From: Candidatus Raymondbacteria bacterium RIFOXYA2_FULL_49_16
GTDB lineage: Bacteria > Fibrobacterota > OXYB2-FULL-49-7 > XYB2-FULL-49-35
Assembly (NCBI GenBank): GCA_001789205.1
Contig: MFYT01000058.1
Coordinates: forward strand, 74,236 to 138,235
DNA: 64,000 nt
Direction of reading: 5' to 3'
Below, in pieces: positions 17,579 to 24,732 of this stretch. The notes beneath the pieces were generated by a model. It saw nothing but the letters and a program-made list of their open reading frames with translations. It was not told the DNA's origin and did no database searches. Numbering within the stretch: the first letter of the stretch is position 1; every line of letters starts with the position of its first letter. The translations under genes and the position numbers were made by a program.

Positions 17579-18196
17579 TTAAGCCTGGACCATTCCGCCA
17601 GTAAAAATAAGCTTGAAGGATTCCTCGACCGAGATATCCAGGGGCCTGATCTTGTCTTCGGGAATTATGGAGAGATATCCACTGGTTGGGTTGGGCGTAG
17701 TGGGAATGAACACAAGGTAGTATTTTTTCACTGTATCAGGGCTGAGACGGTCACCTGCATCGCCTGTGATAAATCCCATGATCCAGCGGTCCGGACCCGG
17801 CCATTCGACAAGCACGGGCTTCATGAATTGTTTCTGTTTCTTGATGGAAACAAGGTCTATGACCTGACGTATTGCCCGGTACACCACCTTTATGCCAGGA
17901 ATGAGGTTGAGGACCGCTTCAATGGCTTTGAGCAGTCCCCTGCCCATAAAAGTTTTGAGGAGCATGCCGAAGATCACGATAAGGGAAAAAAGAAGCAGGG
18001 TAACGGCGATCTGGGTAAGCTGCATAATATAGGGAATGTCGCGGTAGTGTTTGGGGATAAAGACCACTGATCCATCGACAATTCTGACAACGAGCCCGAA
18101 CATGAAAAAACCGATGTACAGAGTGACAATAAGCGGCAGGAGCGCAAGGAGGCCCCTGAAAAAATAGCCCATGATTTTACGGATTATAGCTTTCAT
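17579..18196 (-). CDS. DUF502 family membrane protein
   Basis: 205 residues from ATG 18194-18196; a longer frame to 18244 exists but begins in the likely promoter region. Two N-terminal membrane segments (GYFFRGLLALLPLIVTLYIGF and a second around LTQIAVTLLLFSLIVIFGM) are followed by PGIKVVYRAIRQVIDLV and FIPTTPNPTSGYLSIIP, the conserved DUF502 core. Function is unknown. It is divergent from folC, with a 93-base gap between them. Confidence 0.88.
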   Translation of the reverse strand: MKAIIRKIMGYFFRGLLALLPLIVTLYIGFFMFGLVVRIVDGSVVFIPKHYRDIPYIMQLTQIAVTLLLFSLIVIFGMLLKTFMGRGLLKAIEAVLNLIPGIKVVYRAIRQVIDLVSIKKQKQFMKPVLVEWPGPDRWIMGFITGDAGDRLSPDTVKKYYLVFIPTTPNPTSGYLSIIPEDKIRPLDISVEESFKLIFTGGMVQA

Positions 18197-18289
18197 GCTT
18201 GTACCAAGGGGATTTAATATACACATTGCACGGAAAGGGTACAAGAATTGTGATAGTAACCCTTCCTGGAAAATTGGTATTTTACAGCC

Positions 18290-19516
18290 GTGGAATTTTC
18301 ACACACTCTCGACTATCTCTACTCGCTCCAGACACACGGCATTAAGCTTGGCCTGGACCGTGTGTCAGAATTCCTGCGGCTTCTGAGAAATCCTCACACG
18401 TCTTTTGCCAGCATACATATCGCGGGTTCAAACGGCAAAGGCTCCATTGCACGGCTGATATACGAAGCCTTGCGCGCGCAAGGCTATTCCGTTGGCCTCT
18501 ACACCTCGCCGCACCTGATAAGGTTCAACGAACGCATAGTGACGAATAACGAGGAAATATCGGACGAGGAAATCTGCAGGTTTGTGGAAGCGCATCGGCA
18601 CGAATTCAAAGATCTACACCTCACCTTTTTCGAAGCCACAACAGCCCTGGCCTTTGACCACTTCAGGAATCAAAAGGTTGATGTGGCAGTGCTGGAAACC
18701 GGCATGGGCGGCAGGCTAGACGCAACCAATATTGTGACCCCGCTGGTCTCGGTCATAGGCGATATTTCAATCGATCATGAGCAGTACCTGGGCAGCACCA
18801 TTGAACAGATAGCAGGGGAAAAAGCCGGAATTATCAAAAACAATGTGCCTGTTGTCATTGGAATCAGGAACCAGGCGGCAAAAAAGGTCGTTCTCGACCG
18901 CGCACCAATGGCCATGGACGCATTCACTGCGTATAATGCAACCGAAATCTCAGAAACTGCTACAGAAACCGCAATGACCATTACCGGCCCTTCTTCTATT
19001 TCCATGGGAAACATTGTGCTGCGTTTGCCCGGAGCGCATCAGGTGCGAAACGCGTTGGCTGCTGTTGCAGCGCTAAAAACAGCAGTGCCGAATGTTCGGG
19101 ACCAGAGCATCCGCAAAGGTTTTGCCAATGCGCGCGTTCCCGGACGGCTTCAGCTGCAATCTGGCGCACCGGAAATTCTCTTTGACGTTGCCCACAATCC
19201 GGCAAAAATAACCGCGCTCAATGATTATCTCTCCCGTTTTTTCACAAAGAGAAATATCGTCATTGTCTTTGGCGTCATGGCTGACAAGGACACTACTGCC
19301 ATGCTTAAGATACTGGACACTGGAGAGAGGCGCTTTGTGCTCACCAGACCCGCGACCGAACGCGCCTGCGACCCAGCCCTGCTTGCGGGTATGGTACGCA
19401 CAGGAGAAGTGGTTCCTGAAGTCGCGCAGGCTGTGACCAAAGCTGTTGCGCTCGCGGGCAAATCAGGTCTTGTGGTGGTAACTGGGTCGTTCTATACTGT
19501 TGGCGAGGCCCTTTAA
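18290..19516 (+). CDS. folC: Folylpolyglutamate synthase/dihydrofolate synthase
   Basis: 408 residues starting with GTG. The Mur-ligase-type P-loop is HIAGSNGKGSIARLIYEAL, followed by YTSPHLIRFNERI, LTFFEATTALAFDHF, VLETGMGGRLDATNIV and SVIGDISIDHEQYLG, an ordered set unique to FolC. The C-terminal domain carries DVAHNPAKITAL and FGVMADKD. It adds glutamate residues to folates in the cytoplasm. A hairpin directly after the stop (19518-19536) may end transcription. Confidence 0.95.
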   Translation: MEFSHTLDYLYSLQTHGIKLGLDRVSEFLRLLRNPHTSFASIHIAGSNGKGSIARLIYEALRAQGYSVGLYTSPHLIRFNERIVTNNEEISDEEICRFVEAHRHEFKDLHLTFFEATTALAFDHFRNQKVDVAVLETGMGGRLDATNIVTPLVSVIGDISIDHEQYLGSTIEQIAGEKAGIIKNNVPVVIGIRNQAAKKVVLDRAPMAMDAFTAYNATEISETATETAMTITGPSSISMGNIVLRLPGAHQVRNALAAVAALKTAVPNVRDQSIRKGFANARVPGRLQLQSGAPEILFDVAHNPAKITALNDYLSRFFTKRNIVIVFGVMADKDTTAMLKILDTGERRFVLTRPATERACDPALLAGMVRTGEVVPEVAQAVTKAVALAGKSGLVVVTGSFYTVGEAL

Positions 19517-19517
19517 G

Positions 19518-19540
19518 AAGGTACCTGGGGTACCTTTCTA
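19518..19540 (+). terminator. Candidate terminator of folC
   Basis: AAGGTACC (19518-19525) pairs exactly with GGTACCTT (19529-19536) across a TGG loop, and TCTA follows, giving a weak T-rich tail. It lies immediately after the folC stop codon. The stem is short and only moderately GC-rich, so intrinsic termination is possible rather than certain. Confidence 0.45.
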
Positions 19541-19915
19541 TAATTGCCGGTAAAACCCTTTCCTGAACCCGGCCACAATGAGAAGCGCCAACAGTACCAG
19601 GAATGCGGTCACATAGGTCCCTTGCCAAATTGGCAAAAAGGCTTCAATACGCAAAAAAACGAAAAGCACGCCGATAATGAACGTGATATATGCCGCGATC
19701 CATCCAACACCACGTCTGATTATTATGAGCACATGCATGGAAACCATATTCTCGAACAACCGGGCCATTCCCTTGGTTGGCGCTATGAACCCCAATAAAA
19801 GGTTAAAGAGGGTTGATTTGCCCGCCCCATTGGTGCCAATGAGTGCCACGCGTTCGCACCGGCAGACGTTGAATGAAACCTGGTTAAGGGCAGCGATAGA
19901 CCCGAAGATCCGGGT
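19538..19915 (-). pseudogene. Fused remnant of an ABC transporter ATPase and membrane segment
   Basis: Open frame of 125 codons bounded upstream by an in-frame TAG. It begins inside an ABC ATPase (IFGSIAALNQVSFNV), passes Walker A (VALIGTNGAGKSTLFNLLLG) and stops resembling an ATPase after GFIAPTKGMARLFEN; the Q-loop, signature and Walker B are gone. It then runs in frame into about 70 hydrophobic residues with two or three membrane spans. The simplest reading is that a deletion joined the N-terminal part of an ATPase gene to a membrane-protein tail. CRCER replaces the usual G-E-R before Walker A, another sign of decay. An ATG-like start is lacking; GTG within the P-loop strand is the only candidate. 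Confidence 0.7.
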
Positions 19916-19920
19916 CTATC
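19895..19920. repeat. Perfect 10-bp inverted repeat within the ABC remnant
   Basis: GATAGACCCG (19895-19904) pairs exactly with CGGGTCTATC (19911-19920) across a six-base loop. It coincides with the point where the ATPase remnant's frame is interrupted upstream, so it may mark a rearrangement or insertion point. It has no T-run. Confidence 0.65.
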
Positions 19921-19940
19921 CATGGTTTCAATAACGGGAA

Positions 19941-20110
19941 TCATGAAGGAAAAAAGTCTGCCATGGTCACAAATTCCAGGCTAATGGCAGGACCAACATC
20001 AACAAGGATGTCAGTATCGCTTTCCAGACCCTGCACTGTCTGAATCACAGCTCCCTGTAATTCACGAAGCGTCCGGCTAATCGCCGGTTTGTCACTTCTG
20101 GCCGACTTTC
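19941..20110 (-). pseudogene. Possible gene remnant of unknown origin
   Basis: A 57-codon stretch with no start codon of its own lies between the sorted surface-protein gene and the ABC remnant. Its translation (PAISRTLRELQGAVIQTVQG ... LEFVTMADFFPS) looks protein-like, with ordered amphipathic helix and strand character, and ends in a normal stop at 19941-19943. An in-frame stop lies just upstream within the neighbouring gene's end. I cannot name the parent family; it may be the C-terminal scrap of a gene lost in the same event that damaged the ABC genes. Confidence 0.35.
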
Positions 20111-21958
20111 TTATTTAATCAGCATAACGCGCTGATTCACCACTTTCTCCCCGATCCGAAGCCGGACCAGATAGACACCTGACTGCACCGGGAGTCCATC
20201 CGTCCCTTTGCCGTCCCAGTGGGCCCGATAGCCAGCGTGGAAAGCCTCAGGCAAGAGCCGGACAAGCAGGCGGCCTGAAACATCATAGATGCTTAAGAAA
20301 AGGGCTTGTTTGGACGCTGAGGTTCCCGTCAAGGTAAGGGTAACAGCGTCCGTTGAAGGATTAGGAAGGACCGTCAAGGTCAAGGCCTTTGCGGAAGAGA
20401 GGTTGTTTTCAAGGGCCAAATTAGGGCCGCCAGTCGTGACGTAAACACTGTCCCGGGAGGCATAGAGGGTATTGTTGCGGCTGGAGCTTACGCGCCAATA
20501 AAAGAGGGTGTTGGAGTCTAGATTGACCAATGGAGTATAGGAAGTATCACTGGTTGGTGTGGATATGACAGTGGTGGCGAAATTGGCCACCCGGCTGATC
20601 TGGATGGTATAGTAGGACGCGCTGGAAACCGGGTGCCAGACAAAGGTAGGACGGAGGGTGTCCACCGTGTCGCCATTAAAACGTACCAGCAGGGGAATGG
20701 AATCAGGCAGGATAGTAAAATTGTCAGCAGAAGAATAGGTAGCGCTCAGATCCGAGGCCACACGCCAATAAATGGTCCGTGTCGGCAGGTTCACCAGGGG
20801 AGTATAAGCGGTATCGTTCGTTGGTGAAGTGATGAATGGTGCTGCGAAATTTCCCAAGGTATCGATCTCTATGGTGTAGGAGGCGGCGCCCGCGACTGCA
20901 TGCCAAGTCAAGGTGGGACGGCGGTCCTGCGTGGGATCTGGTTCGTAGGCAATCAGCACAGGGACGCTGCCGTCGAGAATGACCTGGATGGCCGAGGCGT
21001 AGCGGGTGGGCGCCAAGTTGCTGCTGACCCGCCAATAGAGTGTGTCGATTGGCAGATTGATGAGGGGTGCATAACTCGTGTCATTCAGGGGAACCGATAT
21101 AAAGGGGCTGCCAAAGCCATGGAGGGTGTCAATCTGGATAGTGTAGGATTCAGCCCCAAATACCGGATGCCAGCGGAAAGCGGGCCGCCGGTTGGTAGTT
21201 GGATCGCCGATGATGAGTTCAGGCAGGGCAAACGAGCTATACGCTTCCACGAATAGGGAACGGCGGATGGACGTTTGAAGTCCCTGCTGAATGCGGATGA
21301 CATAATCGCTGCCTGCGGTCAGCAGAGCACCGTTTAAAACATATGCGTAGCGTCCGTCTCCTGAATCTGCCATGGTTCCGGAACTCCCCACGGCCGTTCC
21401 CGTGGAGGTGCTTATAGCAATGGAGACCGTCTGTCCGGCCCAAGGCTCGCCTGCGGCATTATATAGGACCGCGAAAACTCGCTTGGTCGTGTCTGAAGAA
21501 ATAACGGGAGAGGGATTCTCAAACTCCAGTTTCCAGGCTGCATTAGCGCCAGCGGGATTGGGGCCGCTATGATGAAAAACAAAAATCCGATCCTCCAGGT
21601 TTGTTCCTTCCACATTCACACGGACGCGAAACTCGATGATTGAGCTATCATGGGCGCTCAGGTTCACATCCTTATAAGTATAAGACCCATCTTCGTTGTC
21701 CGTCATTGTTACGCCATTAAGTAATATGGTGCCGCCGCCATTACCCGGGACTCGAACCGTTAGAACGGGTGTTGCCCCGGAATAAGGCGCATTAATCTGA
21801 TCATAGACATGAATAGTCACGTCAAAAGTATCCAATACGATAAAACTGGTGTCCAAGGGTACGTCAAAGCTGATTCGATAAGCTGAGGTGTCGACCAAGG
21901 CCAACGCTGGCAAAGTCAGGAAAAGACAAAAAGCAAGAATGTTTTTGAGAATAGACAT
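20111..21958 (-). CDS. Secreted repeat protein with type IX-like sorting domain
   Basis: 615 residues from ATG 21956-21958, chosen because GGGAGG sits six bases upstream; a TTG one codon earlier is in frame. A signal peptide (MSILKNILAFCLFLTLPALA) is followed by two Ig-like domains (about 25-130 and 145-240), then three tandem repeats of 88-91 residues (about 245-511) that each contain R-P-x-F/L-x-W-H, S/Y-YTI-x-I and YWRVSS/ASDL, an Fn3-like pattern. The end (NPSTDAVTLTLTG ... GVYLVRLRIGEKVVNQRVML) is a FlgD-like/type A C-terminal sorting domain. Likely surface-displayed or released; no catalytic domain seen. Confidence 0.85.
   Translation of the reverse strand: MSILKNILAFCLFLTLPALALVDTSAYRISFDVPLDTSFIVLDTFDVTIHVYDQINAPYSGATPVLTVRVPGNGGGTILLNGVTMTDNEDGSYTYKDVNLSAHDSSIIEFRVRVNVEGTNLEDRIFVFHHSGPNPAGANAAWKLEFENPSPVISSDTTKRVFAVLYNAAGEPWAGQTVSIAISTSTGTAVGSSGTMADSGDGRYAYVLNGALLTAGSDYVIRIQQGLQTSIRRSLFVEAYSSFALPELIIGDPTTNRRPAFRWHPVFGAESYTIQIDTLHGFGSPFISVPLNDTSYAPLINLPIDTLYWRVSSNLAPTRYASAIQVILDGSVPVLIAYEPDPTQDRRPTLTWHAVAGAASYTIEIDTLGNFAAPFITSPTNDTAYTPLVNLPTRTIYWRVASDLSATYSSADNFTILPDSIPLLVRFNGDTVDTLRPTFVWHPVSSASYYTIQISRVANFATTVISTPTSDTSYTPLVNLDSNTLFYWRVSSSRNNTLYASRDSVYVTTGGPNLALENNLSSAKALTLTVLPNPSTDAVTLTLTGTSASKQALFLSIYDVSGRLLVRLLPEAFHAGYRAHWDGKGTDGLPVQSGVYLVRLRIGEKVVNQRVMLIK
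20426..21226 (-). repeat. Three tandem Fn3-like coding repeats
   Basis: Three consecutive units of about 265-273 bases within the secreted-protein gene encode near-copies of one domain: each has a W-H near its start, a YTIQI/YTIEI strand, an NDT/SDT-x-Y-x-P-L-x-N-L turn and a final YWRV strand. The units have diverged at the DNA level, so they are old rather than freshly duplicated. Confidence 0.75.
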
Positions 21959-22200
21959 CAATCCTCCCTTTTATTATTTTAAGAATCAAGCAATTTTCGG
22001 GCCGGGTGATATTTACTGTATTTTAATCGCTTAAAAGATAAGGGATAATCTATGGGGTGGTTAAAAATAATCAACTTTATCTATTATTGAAATTTTTGTA
22101 TTTAGCGGTTTCTTTATTTGGAAGGTTGGGTGAAAAATACACCGGAAAGAGCCATTGACTCATTTTCCGTGCAGAAGGCACTCACCACAATAAAAGGGCG
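21959..22200. other. AT-rich intergenic region upstream of the secreted repeat protein
   Basis: This 240-base gap lies upstream of the secreted repeat-protein gene and downstream of the PP-loop gene on the same strand. It contains the ribosome site GGGAGG next to the gene and an AT-rich block suitable for a promoter (for example TTGATT, 16 bases, TAGATT read on the minus strand near 22070-22045), but nothing near consensus. A short open frame on the plus strand has no coding character. Confidence 0.4.
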
Positions 22201-22866
22201 TCACCCGGGCAGTAAATCACAAAAACAAAACCGTTCATCGCGTAAGACTTTTTCGCCTGTGTTGAATGCTATCCTCTTTTCGAATATCGGCCCTGCATAG
22301 GAAAACGTATGAAATTCCCCATTCTCACCGCACGGATCAACGCTGCCTGGTAAATTCGCGAGAAACACGTTATTAAAACTTCTACCGCAAAAACCAGCAT
22401 CAAGACACTTCGTGTCCACGCAGGTCACTACAGCTTCAAACCCCGATGCAATGAAAGTCTCCGCAAGTTCGCGCGTATTTCTTTTCCAAATCGGGAACAG
22501 CGCCCGCAAACCAATCCGGTCAAGGTTTTCCTCCCTATATTTCTTAAGGTCTTCGAGGAAAATATCTCCAAATGCGACCGCTGTTACCCCCTGCTGCTTG
22601 TGTTTTTCAAGACAGGTTCTCATATTAGCCTCATAGTCGTCGTTTGAACAACCTTTGGGTATCCAGACAATATCAAGAGGATACCCGAGAGACTGTGCCT
22701 GCTCCTCGACAAGGGTCTTGCGAACCCCATGCATGCTCACTCTGTCATATTCCCCGGTCATTGTGGTGAGAAGCGCGGCGATCTCATGTTCCTGCTGCTG
22801 ATGCAATGCGTGCAGGGCCAGCGCTGAGTCCTTCCCGCTGCTCCAGGCAAAAATAGTTTTTCCCAT
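22201..22866 (-). CDS. Dph6-like PP-loop ATPase (diphthine--ammonia ligase superfamily)
   Basis: 221 residues from ATG at 22864-22866; an upstream in-frame start would add ten residues with no ribosome site. The PP-loop AWSSGKDSALALHAL at the N-terminus binds and adenylates with ATP, and GDIFLEDLKKYREENL is the second family motif, placing it in the adenine nucleotide alpha-hydrolase/ATP_bind_4 group. Bacteria lack diphthamide, so the bacterial members have another, unassigned role. A cysteine-containing C-terminus (CVDTKCLDAGFCGRSF; CFCDLLPG) could matter for that role. Divergent from the sulfatase-type gene. Confidence 0.82.
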   Translation of the reverse strand: MGKTIFAWSSGKDSALALHALHQQQEHEIAALLTTMTGEYDRVSMHGVRKTLVEEQAQSLGYPLDIVWIPKGCSNDDYEANMRTCLEKHKQQGVTAVAFGDIFLEDLKKYREENLDRIGLRALFPIWKRNTRELAETFIASGFEAVVTCVDTKCLDAGFCGRSFNNVFLANLPGSVDPCGENGEFHTFSYAGPIFEKRIAFNTGEKVLRDERFCFCDLLPG

Positions 22867-22958
22867 GAAGTACAATATAAAACAGCGTCGCACCAAAATA
22901 CATCATACCCATACTACCCAGTTGTCCTTGAATATTGACGATACCTATATTCTCCTTC

Positions 22959-24683
22959 ATGTTCACGCTTCCGGGCAAACTCCGGCAATGGTCCTTTGCC
23001 TTTTTTCTAATCCTCTTCTGCGGTATAGATCTCCTGGTTGTCCGCGATATTCCCTGGCTCAAGGACAATGTGACCGGCATACGTTTCATCGTCAATTATT
23101 GTATCTCGTTTATAGGTCTTGTCTCTCTTGTCTGGCTGACAGCGCGGTTTCTGGTGCGGAACAGGGCGCTTCAAATCGCGGGCTTCTGCCTTGTTTTTCT
23201 TCCGGTCATTAACCAGGCCTCCTATTTCGGCATATATAAAAACTTCGTCACCCCTTTTGGCTTTGGCTTTGTCAAAGAAAACCCGCTCATGACCTTTCAG
23301 CTCTATATAGAGACAGCGGACCCTGTCCGCATAGCGATTGCGATTGTCTTGTCTCTTTTTGCCTTCACTGTCCTGGTCTCCGGCCATCGGCCGCGCACAA
23401 CCTGGCCCGCGTTTGTTCATGGCGCCCTTTTTACCGGCGTGCTTGCCCACAGTGTTTTTGGCTGGTATTCGGTCACTCTGTTCCAGACCAGCCCCATTGC
23501 CTACTATGGCACGCTGGTCGAAAGCGTTGCGCGAAAAGCCAGCACCTTCAAGGTCGAACGGCCCGATGTGCCAATGCCAATCAACACGCCCGCATCATTG
23601 CCCAATATTATTTGGGTCATTGGCGAGTCAACAGTCCTGTCGCACATGGGTATATACGGGTATGAGCGCAATACAACACCCAACCTGAACGCGCTCGAAA
23701 AAGAAAAAAAGCTTGTGGCGCTCAAAAACGCGGTTTCTATTGGCACAAAAACTCGTTTGAGCATCCCGTATTTATGCACCGGCCTGCAGGGTCCGGATCC
23801 GCATGGCGCATTTTATACTTATCCTACCATGTTCACCTATGCAAAAGCGCGCGGCTATGCCACGGCCCTTTTCTCGGCGCAGGATTTCAAATGGGGGCAT
23901 CTTGATAAAATACTCGTTGATAAAAGCGTGGACACCTATGCGGACGGTTCGCGGTACGATCCCCGGGTCGACGTGCGCAAGGGCGCTGACGATCTGGTTG
24001 TTCTTGAAAAGGCCGTTATACCCTTTCTGAACGCCTGCAAGCCGCCCTTTTTCCTCACCGTGCAGATGGACGGCAGCCACTATCCCTACAGCACCCACAG
24101 TCCAAGAGAACACAAGGTCTTTCTGCCCGAGGAAAGCAGCAATTGTATCAATGCGTTTGACAATACAATCGTCTATACCGACGCCTTTCTCAACGGCCTG
24201 TACCATGAGGTGTTCGGCCGGTATCCTGGTTCGTGGATTTTTTTCACTCCCGACCATGGCCAAAACCTGGGCGGCAAAGAGGGCATGTTCAACGACGGCT
24301 ATTCTGACTTTATTGTGCACAACCCGCTCATTATTTTCATGCCCGGCGAAAGTTATGACGCGATTGCCCTGCAAGAACAGGCGCCGGTAAGCCAGATAGA
24401 TATCTTTGCCACAACACTCGAACTGCTTGCCCTGAAGCCTGTGAAGCCGATTGATGGCTTTTCTTTATTGTCCCCTGTTCCCAAAGATAGATTGCGCACC
24501 TGCAGCGAATACATGCCTACCTTCCATAACAACCCCACCGCCATTGCCGTGCTTCCAGACCGTTCCCATTATTTCATTAATTTCAGCAAAAAAAGCGCCC
24601 TACGCGCCGATGGAAAAACAGCCATGCACTATGCAGACCTTGACAGTACCATACGGACGTTGGTGGAAAAACACCTATTCTAA
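22959..24683 (+). CDS. Sulfatase-domain phosphoethanolamine transferase, EptA/CptA-like
   Basis: 574 residues from ATG 22959; a TTG at 22935 would add eight. About five membrane helices occupy the first 190 residues, followed by a periplasmic alkaline-phosphatase-fold domain: NIIWVIGESTVLSHMGIYGY with the metal-binding Glu, a nucleophile Thr in IGTKTRLSIPYLC, and FTPDHGQNLGG near the metal site, with HNPLIIFMPG later. Such enzymes move phosphoethanolamine from phosphatidylethanolamine to lipid A, core sugars or glucans. The envelope gene downstream (patatin-Omp85) starts 49 bases later. The exact acceptor is unknown. Confidence 0.88.
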   Translation: MFTLPGKLRQWSFAFFLILFCGIDLLVVRDIPWLKDNVTGIRFIVNYCISFIGLVSLVWLTARFLVRNRALQIAGFCLVFLPVINQASYFGIYKNFVTPFGFGFVKENPLMTFQLYIETADPVRIAIAIVLSLFAFTVLVSGHRPRTTWPAFVHGALFTGVLAHSVFGWYSVTLFQTSPIAYYGTLVESVARKASTFKVERPDVPMPINTPASLPNIIWVIGESTVLSHMGIYGYERNTTPNLNALEKEKKLVALKNAVSIGTKTRLSIPYLCTGLQGPDPHGAFYTYPTMFTYAKARGYATALFSAQDFKWGHLDKILVDKSVDTYADGSRYDPRVDVRKGADDLVVLEKAVIPFLNACKPPFFLTVQMDGSHYPYSTHSPREHKVFLPEESSNCINAFDNTIVYTDAFLNGLYHEVFGRYPGSWIFFTPDHGQNLGGKEGMFNDGYSDFIVHNPLIIFMPGESYDAIALQEQAPVSQIDIFATTLELLALKPVKPIDGFSLLSPVPKDRLRTCSEYMPTFHNNPTAIAVLPDRSHYFINFSKKSALRADGKTAMHYADLDSTIRTLVEKHLF

Positions 24684-24732
24684 CGCGAAAATGGTATAAA
24701 TTTCATTGGCCAAGAATGTATTTTTATTCCCT

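Noticed and set aside
22118-22300. 60-codon plus-strand frame upstream of the PP-loop gene
   Set aside because: No ribosome site, no coding character, and it overlaps the 3' end of the PP-loop gene.
23772-24374. 200-codon minus-strand frame across the sulfatase-type gene
   Set aside because: Antisense shadow; no family resemblance.
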